From CAWAMR01 sp963783095 (GTDB lineage: Bacteria; Planctomycetota; Planctomycetia; Gemmatales; Gemmataceae): a stretch of 64,000 bases of DNA. The stretch covers positions 62,001 through 126,000 of the forward strand of contig CAWAMR010000013.1 of assembly GCA_963783095.1 (NCBI GenBank), written 5' to 3'. The notes below the pieces were generated by a model. The model searched no databases and was not told where the DNA came from. It worked only from the letters and a program-made list of their open reading frames with translations. Made by a program: the position numbers and the translations under genes. Within the stretch, counting starts at the first letter, position 1. The number at the start of each line of letters is the position of its first letter. This document shows, piece by piece, positions 1 to 10,201 of the stretch.

Positions 1-3000
1 AGCAAGAGGCTCGAACGGCGAGGCCAACGGCGAAGACGAGGACAAGCGCAAGGGCACTCGACCGGCCCAAGGACCAGATCAAGCCGGGCAACCTCATCTA
101 CATCCGCGTCAAGGATGCCGACCGCGACCTGACCGACCAGCCCGACAAGATCGCCGTCAAGCTGACCGCCACCAGCGGCGACCAGGTGACCGTGACAGCT
201 GACCGAGACCGGCCCGCACACCGGCATCTTCGAAGGGACCGCCAAGACCGGCGAGCTGCCGGCCGGGGCGCTGGCCACCAACACGGCCATCGACCACAGC
301 CCGCTGATGGCGATCGACAAGGACCGCAAGACCGCCTGGCTCAGCGAGCCGGACGGCGCCACGCCCAAGATGCTCACCATCGACATGAAGGACCTGAAAC
401 GCACCGATCGGGTGACGGTCTGGACGCCCGGACGCCAAGCAGAACGCCCCGATCCGCATGACGCTGGAAGGCAGCGACGACGGCCGGCTCTGGTTCCGGC
501 TGGCGGCCACCCATCCCGATGCCGAAGATCGCGCCGGTGGCCGGCGAGTTCGGCCGGATGACGGCCGCGCATCTACGAAGGCACCAACGCCGCCGGTTTC
601 ACCACCTGGGACCAGGTGGTCGCGCTGACCAAGAACGCCAAGCCGACGACGCGAAGGGCAAGGCCGCCGACCTGTTCTGGGCCCGCGCAGCCGGACGACA
701 AGGCGAAACGCCCGACCGCCGTCGTGTGGCACGGCAAGGTGGTGCAGGCGCAAGTCCGGCGCCGCCCGCTTCGCGGTCACGGGCGACATCACCGGCCATG
801 GTCGATCGACGGCCGGCTCGAAATGCCGGTCGGCAAGGGCAACCGCACCGCCGACGTCTAGCTCGACGCCGGCACTCACGACGTGACCGATCTTCGCCGC
901 CGCCGGGCGCGAACACGACCACGCTCGAAGCGCAGCTGGGCGGCCGGCGACGCCGACATCCGCCGAGGTCGTGCCGGTCCCGTTCCGCGAAGTCGACTTC
1001 GATCTCGACCGGCCCGAAGCCAAGGCTGCCGGCAGCGCCCGGACGCTCGGCGAGGCGGATCGCCGACAAGGACGGAACGACTGGGAGTTCAAGTTCCCGC
1101 CGATCGGCGTGCGCCACGTCCGCATGGTCATTCACGAATATCGCGGCGAGGCCGTGGCCATCAACCACGTCGAGATTCGCGACAGCGTCAAGAACGTCCT
1201 GCACATTCCCACCGAAGCCGATCTGCTGTCGCTGGCGACCAACGACATCCTGGAAATCGGCGGCGGCGACGTCGTCACCGCCACCTACATCGATGAATTC
1301 AACCAGACCGGCAGCTCGCGGCTGCTGACCGCCAAGCTGACGGCGACCTACCACAACGCCGACATCACGCCCATCGGCTACGACTTCGTCAAGACGCCGA
1401 ACGGGCAAGTGTCCACAACATCCGCAAGGAACTGCTCCGCATCGATCCGGGCGAACGGATCGTCATCGAAGTCACCGACTTCGACCAGGACCGCACCGCC
1501 AGGCCCGGACAAGATCAAGGTCCAGGTGGCCGTCAACGATGGCCCGGCCGATCGACCTGGAAGCCACCGAGAACGGCGACAACAGCGGCATCTTCACCAA
1601 GGAAGTCGATACCTCGGCCACGCCGGCCGAGGGACAAGATCGTCGTCAAGCCGGGCGATCGCATCTACCTGCCGCTATCTCGACGAGCAGAACACCGTTC
1701 CCGGCCACGCGGCCATCCGCGAAGCGGTCGTTTACGTCAACGAGCCGACCGAAGGCCGGGTGCGCGTGTCGAGACGCAGCATTGCTCGACCGATCGGAGC
1801 ACTGCGGCCGAAGACGCCCGCCATCATCCGGTATCTCCCTGCCGGCTGGTCGGTGAAACCGATCCAAGGCGATCGCGGGGCGTTGCCTTCGAGGCGCCCT
1901 TCACCGTCGAAGTCATCGATCGTGACGCCGCCAAGGACAGCCGCAGCAAGGTGATCGTCAAGCTTGAAGACGACCACCGGGTCCAAGGTCGAGGTCGAGT
2001 GCGTGCTGCGACGATCGCCGTCTCGGCACCGATGACTCAGGATCAAACCGTTGACTGCCCTTCTGGAGGGCCGATTTACCGGCCAGGTCATCATGCAGCT
2101 GGGCGGCAAGGACAGCCTGTCGCTCGTTCCGTTGACGGCCTCGATGCCGCGCGACCTGATCGGCGGTCCCAAGCTTCCCAAGGAGGAAGGCGAAGAGGAC
2201 AACGGTCGGAACAGGGCGATCGTTACGCGCGTTCTCAATCTGACCGGCGCGGACGTCGTCGAGGCAACCTACAAGGATGCGCAACGGCCCGGCGGTACCG
2301 AAGCGCTCGCGGCGAAGGCCCGCTTGCTCACCGACGGCAAGCTCACCTGCACCGACGCCGAGTACCAGAAGGACATCACGACGGTCCACGTCGGCGAACG
2401 GCTGTTCCTCAAGGTCGTCGACGCCGACCTCGACCGGACCGACGAACGCGACAAGGCCAAGGTCCGCATTCGCACCAAGCGCGGCGAAGACGAGGTCGTC
2501 GAACTGGTCGAAACCCTCGGTCACAGCGGCATCTTCACCGGCTCCGTGATGCTCAAGCCGACGAGAAGCCGACGCCGGGCAATCTGAAACCCGAAGCGCC
2601 CGAGATCGAGTGCTGTTTCGGCGACACGATTGAAGCCGTTTACGTGGACGAGCGCGCCAGTACACCGGCGGGAAGCTCGAATCGACTGTCACGGTCGCAG
2701 GTGGTGATCGGCACCGACGGCAAGGTGCAGGCATTCAGCAAGTTGTTCGGCGACGAGGCGCTGGCCGTGGAGACCCAGTTCCACATCGCCGAAAGCCACT
2801 TCGAACTGTTCAAGAGCCACAAGGCTCTGGCGCGCGAGGCCGAGGCCAAGGCCGATCTGGAGGCGGGCCGGCGCGTGCTGCGCGAGGTCATGGAGGATTA
2901 TCCCAATCCCAAGTACATGCCGCGGGTCTCTTATCTGCTCGGCCAGTTCGCCCAGGAACTCAAGCAATACGGCGAGGCGATCCAGGCGTACCAGACCATC

Positions 3001-3556
3001 GTCAAGCAATATCCGGACCACTCGCTGGCACGCCGATGCCCAGTTCAAACTGGCCCAGTGCTACGAGGAAGCGGGCGAGTTCAACCAGGCTCTGGAGGCC
3101 TACGTCACCCTGGCCGCCACTTATCCGAAGAACCCGCTGATCGCCAACGTGATGGTCCGCATCAGCGAGCACTTTTACAAGGTGGAGAACTACAAGGTTG
3201 CCGCCCAGGTCGGCGAGAAGTTCCTGGAGAAATTCGAAGGGCACAAGTGGGCGCCGAAGATGGCGTTCCGCGTCGGCCAGTGCTACTACAAGGACAAGCA
3301 ACTCATCAAGGCGGCGGAGACCTTCGATAAGTTCTATCTTCAGTTCCGAACCGATGCACTGGCAGCAGACGCGCTATTCTGGGCGGGCGAGAGCTACCGA
3401 GAGGGCGGGAACTTGAAGAAAGCGTATCTGAGTTACCAGGAATGCCGCCACAAGTTCCCAGCCCACGAAATGGCCAAGTACGCCCGAGGCCGGCTGGCAC
3501 TGCCGGAAATGGCGTCGCAGTTTGAAGCAGATGCGAATTTGGAAGGCAAGGACTAA
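1..3556 (+). CDS. Large modular exported protein with F5/8-like, repeated beta modules and C-terminal TPR block (5' partial, frameshifted)
   Basis: The gene enters from the left edge and ends at TAA near 3556. Reading across at least a dozen frameshifts gives one continuous protein. Near 300-500 a discoidin (F5/8 type C)-like segment is visible (DHSPLMAIDKDRKTAWLSE, then IRMTLEGSDDGRLWF), followed by a PA14-like stretch (ARIYEGTNAAGFTTWD). A module with an acidic D-x-D-x-D run and a final GIF-x-G motif recurs at about 61-290, 1435-1630, 1890-2130 and 2385-2560, alternating with segments such as GDVVTATYIDE, GADVVEATYKDA and GDTIEAVYVDE. From about 2700 to 3556 come five or six TPR-like helices (AIQAYQTIVKQYPDHSLA, AAETFDKFYLQF). 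The TPR tail resembles YbgF/BamD-type envelope adaptors, which fits the exbB/exbD genes directly downstream. Surface or periplasmic location is inferred. Domain names rest on motif reading only. The shifts look like sequencing error. Confidence 0.72.
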
Positions 3557-3558
3557 CG

Positions 3559-3630
3559 CGTAGTGTTCAGTTTTCAGTGTTCAGTTAATAATCCATGTAT
3601 TTAACTGAACACTGAACACTGAACACTACG
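3559..3630. repeat. 30-bp-arm inverted repeat (TGTTCAGT family)
   Basis: Arms 3559-3588 and 3601-3630 are complementary with one mismatch and a 12-base loop. Each arm is itself built from the short direct repeat AGTGTTCAGT, and a further partial copy follows at 3633-3648. It lies between the TPR protein stop and the exbB start. A long hairpin here could act as a terminator or mRNA processing site, but there is no T-run, so its role is open. Confidence 0.8.
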
Positions 3631-3657
3631 AATGAACACTGAACACTGGAATTTCTC

Positions 3658-4449
3658 ATGCTGATGTTGTTTGCCGAAACTGTTGCGACCTCCGAACCCG
3701 CCAAGTGGTGGAATTCGGGCGTTATGAAATACATGGAAGATGGCGGTCCGTTCATGTGGCCGATCCTCTTCATGGCGATTCTTGGAGCCGGGGTCGTGAT
3801 CGAACGGTTCCGGAGTCTTCGTCTCATCGCCACCGATGGCCAGGCTCTTCGCAACAAAGTGCTTCGATTGCTCCACGAAGATCGTGTTGAGGAGGCCATC
3901 GCGCTGTGCGTGGAATCGCGTGGACCCGTTCCTGCAATTCTTGCGGTTGGGTTGCATCGCTACGAAGTGCTTCGCCGGCTCAATTACGACCCGGTACGCA
4001 TGGAAGAGCAAGTGGTCAAGGCGATGGAGGACTATCGACCCCATATTATCGCTGCCCTGGAAAAGCACATGCCTGTGTTGTCGACGATCGCCAACGTCGC
4101 CCCGATGGTTGGCTCGGTCGGGACGGTGGTCGGCATGGTGTTGCTCTTCAAGGGATTGGTCCTCAATTACGGGAAAGAGGACATCATTTTGTCCGCTGCG
4201 AAGGGGATCATGGTCAAACTGATTGTCACAGTTTGGGGATTAATGGTCGGAATCCCAGCCTACATCTTCTTTAATTACTTTACAACGGTCGTGAACCGAT
4301 ATATTCTGGAGGCGGAAGAAACTGCCTCCCAGTTGATCGAAGCTCTTACCCTCCGTCTGGCAACCGAAGGCTCCGCCGCCAACGAAATCCGCGAAACTCT
4401 CCAGCGCACAACCCCCAACCCCACTGCTTCATCGGGAGGAGCTGCCTGA
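3658..4449 (+). CDS. exbB: MotA/TolQ/ExbB proton channel family protein
   Basis: 263 residues, the usual size of ExbB/TolQ. Three hydrophobic segments are visible: about residues 38-55 (MWPILFMAILGAGVVIE), 145-165 (NVAPMVGSVGTVVGMVLLF) and 185-210 (LIVTVWGLMVGIPAYIFF). The conserved family block around the second and third helices (glycine-rich, with A-P-x-x-G-x-x-G-T-V) is present. These proteins form a pentameric inner-membrane proton channel that drives a periplasmic partner. The start at 3658 is the ATG opening the frame. The stop overlaps the next start by one base (TGATG), so it is translationally coupled to ExbD. The upstream TPR protein and the two ExbD genes point to one energised envelope complex. 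Family is certain; the Exb, Tol or Mot subtype is not. Confidence 0.93.
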   Translation: MLMLFAETVATSEPAKWWNSGVMKYMEDGGPFMWPILFMAILGAGVVIERFRSLRLIATDGQALRNKVLRLLHEDRVEEAIALCVESRGPVPAILAVGLHRYEVLRRLNYDPVRMEEQVVKAMEDYRPHIIAALEKHMPVLSTIANVAPMVGSVGTVVGMVLLFKGLVLNYGKEDIILSAAKGIMVKLIVTVWGLMVGIPAYIFFNYFTTVVNRYILEAEETASQLIEALTLRLATEGSAANEIRETLQRTTPNPTASSGGAA

Positions 4450-4898
4450 TGGCCGGCGGACCGAATATTGGAACGGGTGGTCGGCGCGGTGCAGCGGTTC
4501 AGACCGTTGGAGTCCTGAACCTGCTCACCGATCTGGCCTTCAACCTGCTGATCTTCTTCGTGGTCTGTGCCTCGACCGATCCCGAAAAAGGCAGGCCGCA
4601 AAACATGCCGAGCGCCAACAAGGACAAGACGTCCGAGTCGAAAAAGGAAAACGTCGAATTGAAGTTGAGCCGAACGGACGTAAAGGTCAACGACAAGGTT
4701 GTGCCGGTTGAGACGCTCGCTGTCGAGCTAAAGAAACTGCCGATCTGGAAGGGCCAGGCCGAGGATCGAATCGTGGTCTTACGAAGCGACAAGGACACAC
4801 CTTATCGCGTCTGGATTCAGGTGACAGGAGAAATTGAAAGGGCTGGAGGAACCATTACGCTGTTGTTGGATGAAGAAAAGGAAATCAGCGTGAAGTGA
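4449..4898 (+). CDS. exbD: ExbD/TolR biopolymer transport protein, copy 1
   Basis: 149 residues. A single N-terminal transmembrane helix at about residues 20-42 (VLNLLTDLAFNLLIFFVVCA) carries the conserved aspartate needed for proton coupling in ExbD/TolR. It is followed by a charged linker and a periplasmic domain with the family pattern VxVNDKVVPVETLAVELKK and a later IVVLRSDKDTPYRVWIQV strand. It begins in a TGATG overlap with exbB, so the two proteins should be made together as stator-type partners. A second ExbD lies about 900 bases downstream, which suggests a heteromeric ExbD pair as known in other bacteria. Confidence 0.93.
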   Translation: MAGGPNIGTGGRRGAAVQTVGVLNLLTDLAFNLLIFFVVCASTDPEKGRPQNMPSANKDKTSESKKENVELKLSRTDVKVNDKVVPVETLAVELKKLPIWKGQAEDRIVVLRSDKDTPYRVWIQVTGEIERAGGTITLLLDEEKEISVK

Positions 4899-4976
4899 GT
4901 TGAGAAGAGTCCTTTTAGAAAGGCTGAGTGCAATAGGCTTCTGCACCTTCTGCTGAGTGGCAGACGGCGAGGAAGA

Positions 4977-5546
4977 GTGAAGATTTGCTACGAGATTACT
5001 GTGGATGACTGGGTTGCGTTCAACCGCTACCATTGTGCGCATTCGCCTTACGTCCGCCGACTTCGGCTTGGAGTCATGTGGTCATTTTGGATAGGTTTCC
5101 TCGCACTGGGGATTGGAGCGGCAATCGCGCTGGAGGAGGTCGCAGTTGCCGCCTCAGGAGTCGCTATGGCGATCGCATTCCTATATGTGTATCCGACTTC
5201 TTTCCGACGCCAAATGGATCGCCGAGTACGCCGATTGTTCAAGGAAGGGGCGAATAAGGGATTGGCAGGAGCGCATGAACTTGAATTGATCGGGCGAGAA
5301 TTATTAGTCAAGAGTGCATTGAGTGAGTCACGATTGCGTCTGGAAATAGTTGAGCAAGTGGTTTCCGATGGCGATTACACGTTCATCTACATAAGTGCTA
5401 CGATGGCCTACGTCATCCCGCACGATAAGGTTTTGCAAGGAGATCCGTTGAAGTTCGCTGATGCAGTCAGAGAGCGGTGCGGCATTCTGACTCAATCTGA
5501 ACCGGGCGATTACCAGAGGTTTGAGAGTGATTCGAGGTTGAGATGA
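4977..5546 (+). CDS. YcxB-like membrane protein
   Basis: 189 residues, starting at a GTG at 4977 preceded by GGAAGA. The N-terminus (YEITVDDWVAFNRYHCAHSP) matches the pattern of YcxB-like domain proteins: a short beta/alpha lead, two adjacent membrane helices at about residues 38-75, then a soluble domain with LIGRELLVKSALSESRLRL and AYVIPHDKVL. The family's biochemical function is unknown. It overlaps the next gene by four bases (ATGA) and sits inside the exb cluster, so it is probably cotranscribed. Confidence 0.7.
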   Translation: MKICYEITVDDWVAFNRYHCAHSPYVRRLRLGVMWSFWIGFLALGIGAAIALEEVAVAASGVAMAIAFLYVYPTSFRRQMDRRVRRLFKEGANKGLAGAHELELIGRELLVKSALSESRLRLEIVEQVVSDGDYTFIYISATMAYVIPHDKVLQGDPLKFADAVRERCGILTQSEPGDYQRFESDSRLR

Positions 5547-5773
5547 TACCAAGCATCCAAGAACTCGGTCTCGACCGGCTCAGTATCGAGCATCGACTTG
5601 CCATTGCCGAAGCGATTTGGGACAGCGTTCAGCGGGAAGTAGAGTCTCGCCCGCTTTTGCCATCGCAGCGTGCGGAGTTGGAGCGCCGGTTGGCCGATAG
5701 CAATGCTCGTCCCGAAGCCGGTACTCCGTGGGAGGTAATCAAGGCACGAGTTTTGGCCAAGACGCAAAAATGA
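5543..5773 (+). CDS. Addiction-module component (antitoxin-like), apparently orphan
   Basis: 76 residues. The sequence reads as the small helical 'putative addiction module component' family (TIGR02574-like): an N-terminal LSIEHRLAIAEAIWDSV helix, then LPSQRAELERRLADSNARP and a conserved proline-glycine-x-x-W element (AGTPWEVIKARVL). Members usually precede a RelE/ParE-type toxin gene. Here the next gene, only 29 bases on, is exbD, and no toxin frame is visible. It starts within the stop of the YcxB-like gene (ATGA). Possible meanings are a leftover antitoxin, a regulator recruited to the exb operon, or a trans-acting antitoxin. Confidence 0.75.
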   Translation: MIPSIQELGLDRLSIEHRLAIAEAIWDSVQREVESRPLLPSQRAELERRLADSNARPEAGTPWEVIKARVLAKTQK

Positions 5774-5802
5774 ACCCGCACGGCGATTTTGTGGAGTAGG
5801 GA

Positions 5803-6210
5803 ATGAAGTTCAAGCGTCGAAACCTGGAGATCACGCCTCCCTTTATTTCGTTGGCGGATGTGGCGTTCAATCTGGTGCTGTTCTTCCTGATCTTTGCCAA
5901 GGTCAAGGATGATCGACTGATCGAGTGGAAGCCGGCGCAAGGGAGCGGGACCAAGCAGGTAGGTAAGGCCAAGGTTTCGATCATCGTCGATATCGAAAAA
6001 CGAATCTACCTGAATGGGAAGCAAGTAGCTGTGAAGGAGTTGTCAGGCTTGATTGAGAGCCAGCTTGGCGATGCTCAGCCCGGCAATCGCCTGGTTATTT
6101 TGAAAATTGATAAAGAAGCGCCCGCCGGCACGTTTGAACCTGTTTTGGAGGCTGTGAGCCAAGCAGGTGGCGAACTGGTCCACGTGCTGAAAGAACAGCC
6201 CAAACAGTAG
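5803..6210 (+). CDS. exbD: ExbD/TolR biopolymer transport protein, copy 2
   Basis: 135 residues. The N-terminus carries one membrane helix (PPFISLADVAFNLVLFFLIF) with the conserved proton-coupling aspartate in the LADVAFN motif, then a short linker and the periplasmic domain (VSIIVDIEKRIYLNGKQVAV, later LVILKIDKEAPAGTFEPVLE). It is clearly diverged from copy 1 and so is not a recent duplication. The start ATG at 5803 follows GTAGGGA. As the last gene of the cluster it likely supplies a second subunit to the same ExbB channel. Confidence 0.92.
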   Translation: MKFKRRNLEITPPFISLADVAFNLVLFFLIFAKVKDDRLIEWKPAQGSGTKQVGKAKVSIIVDIEKRIYLNGKQVAVKELSGLIESQLGDAQPGNRLVILKIDKEAPAGTFEPVLEAVSQAGGELVHVLKEQPKQ

Positions 6211-6220
6211 GTCCGCACAA

Positions 6221-6278
6221 CTGTACTCCACACGCTCTGCGTGAGGAAAGATCCTCACGCAGAGCGTGTGGAGTACAG
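6221..6278. repeat. Perfect 26-bp inverted repeat
   Basis: Arms 6221-6246 and 6253-6278 are exact reverse complements with a six-base loop (AAAGAT). The element lies 11 bases after the stop of the second exbD and before the DUF1549 gene. It can form a strong hairpin and may end the exb transcript, but it lacks a T-tract, and similar isolated palindromes occur elsewhere in the window. Confidence 0.85.
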
Positions 6279-6351
6279 CTTTAGTCAGTCGGACTTGAAT
6301 AGTTTTGGAACCCACCCCACAAGGTTACTCTTTTTGTGAGGAGAGAACGCA

Positions 6352-8563
6352 GTGAAGTTCCGCTTGTTCTCCATATCGCTTTGCCTCGCAGTGGCTGTCT
6401 CCACGACATCCACTGTCCGTGCCGGCTCGCCGGGACCGGATCCGGGCGCTCTGGCAAAAACGGTCGATCAATTGATCGTCGGCGAAAACGGTGCCAAGGC
6501 CAAGACGAAGACTGCACCCGCAGTTGACGATCTGGCGTTTCTTCGGCGGATTTCGCTCGACCTGACCGGTCGAATCCCGACCGAATCAGAGCTAACGAAA
6601 TATCTCTCATGGCCCGTGGCCGAACGTCGGACACGCGCCATCGACGAATATATGGGTCGCGAACAGTTCGCCGATCGCTGGGCCATCTTCTTCGGCGACC
6701 TTTTGCGAGTTCGCTACAACACCGATGGCGGCGCTGCTTTTCAGGCGTTCGTCCATGAGGCGGTTCGCGTCAATATGCCCTACGACGTGATGACCCGCAG
6801 GCTGCTCGGCGCGGCGGGACGAGCCAGCACTCGGCCGGAGACCGGGTTCATCCTTGGCGATGACGCCGACCCCTATGCCATGACCGGGGTTGTCTCGCAG
6901 GTATTCATGGGAGTCCGTATCTCGTGTGCCCAGTGCCACGACCACCCTTCGACACCTGGACGCGCGAAGAATTCTACAACCTTGCCGCGTTTTTCGGGAA
7001 GACCCAGCGCGTCGAACAGCGCATCAAGATGCAGATCCTGGGCGTGTTTCTGAACGAGCGGACCGAAACCACCATCATGTGGCCGCCCGAGGACAAGGCC
7101 AAGGGCAAAAAGCGTGTCGCGATGCAGGCGTCGTTCCCCTACAAACTCGATGATGCCGACGGTCCCAACAAGCATCAGGCGCGATTCAAAGAACTGCGCG
7201 ATCGTCTCGCCGCCGAGGCCAAAGCAAGGGCTTCCAAGGTCGGCACCAGCGTAGATGACCTGATCGACGGTCCCAAAAACGGGCGCGAACGCGTCCGATC
7301 CGCTCGATGTCGCCAATGAAGCCAGAGCGGATGTCAAGAAAATCGACCTCGAAGGCGATATGTATCGATCCAGCAAGCTGCGCAAGCAATTGGCCGAGCA
7401 TATCACCGATCCGCGCAACCGTTTCTTCTCCCGCGCCATCGTCAACCGCGTCTGGGCGGAACTGATCGGTCGAGGCTTCGTCAACCCGGTGGATGACTTC
7501 CGCAACGACAATCCACCGAGCCATCCCAAGACGCTCGACTACATCGCCGACGAGTTCGTTGCCAGCGGTTACGATTTCCGGTTCCTCGTATCGACGATCG
7601 TGCGAACCGAGGCCTACCAGCGCGGTCATTTGCCCGCAACGGTTCCCGCCACGAGCGGCGCGAAGCCGAGACGGCTTTCAACGCCACTCCCACGCGGCGA
7701 ATGCTCAGCGAGTCGATGTTCGACAGCATCGTGCAGGCCGGCCACCTCTTCACGCCCAAGCATCGGCCGGGCGAGAACATGACGACTGTTATCACCTACG
7801 TCGATGTCGCCGGTCGCCGTGAAGGACGATCCGTCCAAGCCGAAGATCAAGCCGCTCGAAGGTGTCAAAGACCGCCATGGCCGGTCCGAAGAAGGCCATG
7901 ACCCAAGGCGCCTACGATCTGGAACAGGGCATCGAAGTCAACTTCAAGAATGCTCTGAAGAACAAGGACGGCCTGGAAGTCGATAAGATGAATGCCAAGT
8001 CGGCCGAGGAAATCGAAGCCGAGATGATGATGAAAAGCGGCAAAATGCCCAGCGGAATGCGAGTGCGTTATGTCACCAAGGAAGTCAAGACCGTGGTCGA
8101 CGACAACCCTCGTTTCACGAGTTCGATGCGGATGGCATCGCCGGCCCCGGTCGGCCACTTCCTGCGGGTCTTCGGTCAAACGGACCGAGGCGCCCTGGAC
8201 GAGCGTCGCGATCACAGCCCGTCGATGCGGCAGGCGTTGATGATGCTCAACGGCAAGCTGACCAACGAGGCGGCCCGCGTCGGCCCGCTGGAGCCGGTCT
8301 ACTGCGCTATCTCGCCGGCGACAAGGCCGACTGGACAGCTGCGATCAGACTCGTCTATCGAGAAGCCCTGACCCGCGAGCCGAGCCGCCGAGGAAATGGC
8401 CGACGCCAAGACGATCGTCAAGGAAGCTGCCAACCCGCTCGACGGCATGGCCGACCTGCGCTGGGCTTTGTTCAACAGCAACGAATTCCGTTTCATCAAT
8501 GATAATGCGGTCGCGAGTCTACCCGACGGATACCGAATGCTTTCAACCAGACTCTACACATAG
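6352..8563 (+). CDS. DUF1549/DUF1553 domain secreted protein (frameshifted)
   Basis: The protein starts MKFRLFSISLCLAVAVST, a signal peptide. The DUF1549 part follows (LAFLRRISLDLTGRIPTESE; EQFADRWAIFFGDLL), then a cysteine pair in VRISCAQCHDHP, a CxxCH motif typical of this planctomycete family. The DUF1553 part includes RNRFFSRAIVNRVWAELIGR, GFVNPVDDFR and the ending WALFNSNEFRFIN. Breaks occur near 6945, 7310, 7660, 7800-7860 and 8310-8390, yet motifs continue in the expected order, so one gene of about 730 codons is likely. The stop TAG is at 8561-8563. The family is nearly always next to a DUF1501 gene, as here, 21 bases downstream. The function of the pair is unknown; an exported role, possibly in polymer breakdown, is inferred. 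Confidence 0.88.
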
Positions 8564-8584
8564 GATTCCACTAAAGGACTTACC

Positions 8585-9860
8585 ATGAACTTCGATTCCA
8601 TTGCCTGTCCTGGTTACCGGATGAGCCGACGGACATTCGCCGGCGCAGCGGCCGGGCTGTTCCTCGGGATGAACGTCCGTACGCTGGTCGCTCGCTCCGG
8701 CGAGGACCACAAGGCAACGGCCGAGCACGTCATCCTCTTCTGGAACGGCGGCGGCATGAGCCACATCGACACCTTGGATCCCAAGCCGGGCCGGGCCGAC
8801 CCAGGGCGAATTCGAGCCGATCAAGACCTCCGTCACCGGCATCGTGATCTCGGAGATCTTCCCGCTACTGGCCAAGCAGATGAAGCACGTGGCGTTGATC
8901 CGCTCCATCGCCGGCACAGAACGGCGATCACGGCCGGGCCACCTATCAACTGCAGACCAGCTACGCCCAAAGCGCCAACCTCCAGCACCCCGGCGTCGGC
9001 TCGGTGGTGGTCAGCGAGCGGCAAGACGCTCGGGCGACCTGCCGGCCTACGTCACGGTCAGCGGCCTGGCCCCCAAGGCCGGCTACCTCGGCCAGAAGTG
9101 CGAAGCCTATTTCGTCGGCCGGCCCGGCGAGAAGGATCCGTACCTGGCGTTCCCCGCGCGGCATCGGCGAAGTCCGCGGCAACAAGCGGCTCGACATCCT
9201 CAACGAAGATCAACAAGAAGCAAGCCGACAGCCTGCCCAGCGAAGAGACACGGCGCGCTCAGACCGCCCTCACCGACGCCGTGAAGCTGATGCGCAGCCC
9301 CGCCCTGGAAGCCTTCGAAGTGCGCAAGGAGAAGCCCGAAGTCCTCGAACGCTACGGCGACAGCGAGTTCGGCCGATCGGCCCTGCTCGCCCGCCGGCTG
9401 GTCGAGAAGGGCGTCCGCTTCGTGCAGGTGAATCGCGGCGGCTTCGACGTCCACTCGAACGCCTTCCCCGCCATGCGCGACCACGGCGAAGTGATGGACC
9501 CGGCCCTGGCCGCTCTGATCGAAGACCTGGCCCAGTCCGGCATGCTCAAGAAGACGATGATCGTCATGCTGAGCGAATTCGGCCGCACGCCGAAGATCAA
9601 CATGACGATGGGCCGCGACCATCATCCCGGCGTGTTTAGCTGCATCTTCGCGGGCGGCGGCGTCAAGGGCGGCCAGGTGATCGGCTCGTCCGACGAGGAC
9701 GGCGTGCTGCCGAAGGATCGGCCGGTCAAGGTCAGCCACCTGCACGCCTCGATCTGCCACGCACTGGGCATCGACTCCGAACAAGGAAGTGATGACCCCG
9801 CTGCAACGGCCGATGAAGCTGGTCGACAACGGCAAGCCGGTCGACGAACTGTTCTCGTGA
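8585..9860 (+). CDS. DUF1501 domain protein, Tat-type signal (frameshifted)
   Basis: The start ATG at 8585 gives MNFDSIACPGYRMSRRTFAG, with an RRTF twin-arginine signal as is usual for DUF1501. Family motifs follow in order: HVILFWNGGGMSHIDTLDPK, ALIRSIAGTE, GRSALLARRLVEKGVRFVQV, MLSEFGRTPKIN, GRDHHPGVFSCIFAGGGVKG and the C-terminal ICHALGID, ending VDELFS at 9860. The fold is related to the alkaline phosphatase/sulfatase superfamily, although the substrate is unknown. Frameshifts at about 8800, 8930, 9160, 9210 and 9785 are each a single extra or missing base. It is translated just after the DUF1549/1553 gene and probably functions with it outside the cytoplasm. Confidence 0.9.
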
Positions 9861-9902
9861 GTTGACTGTCTTTTGAATTGTCGAATGCTAGCTTGAGCAA
9901 CG

Positions 9903-9937
9903 AGCCATGAGATTAAATTCTCGTGGCTTGTTTCTTA
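9903..9937 (+). terminator. Intrinsic terminator-like hairpin after DUF1501
   Basis: A 10-bp stem (AGCCATGAGA with TCTCGTGGCT, one G-T pair), loop TTAAAT, followed by TGTTTCTTATT. It sits 43 bases after the DUF1501 stop and is the best classical terminator in this part of the window. Confidence 0.65.
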
Positions 9938-10201
9938 TTACTGTGCCGGTAATTTGCACATGATGGCGCAAGTTGATACACATGGCTAACAACTATGCTG
10001 CCGCTTCCTCTTGGCGGACCAGTTACATTTCAGTTACTTTCGAGCGAATGAATAAAATAGGCAATTTAGGTTAGCTGTTTTGAAGATTCCGAGAATAATT
10101 GCCAACTGAGACATTCATTCTGAAATTAGCGGTCTATAATTTGCAAGTGTTGAGTTGAAGAGTTAAACTGTTTTTCAGAAACCATCCACGGAGGGGCCAT
10201 C
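9938..10201. other. AT-rich intergenic region upstream of csrA
   Basis: No coding frame or repeat is seen. The stretch is clearly AT-richer than its surroundings and must hold the csrA promoter and 5' leader. A strong ribosome binding site, GGAGG at about 10190-10194, precedes the csrA ATG by seven bases. Confidence 0.5.

Noticed and set aside
6352..9860. The DUF1549/DUF1553 and DUF1501 genes as true pseudogenes.
   Set aside because: Motifs remain in the right order in shifted frames with no in-frame stop between shifts, and the pair is otherwise complete, so sequence error is more likely.
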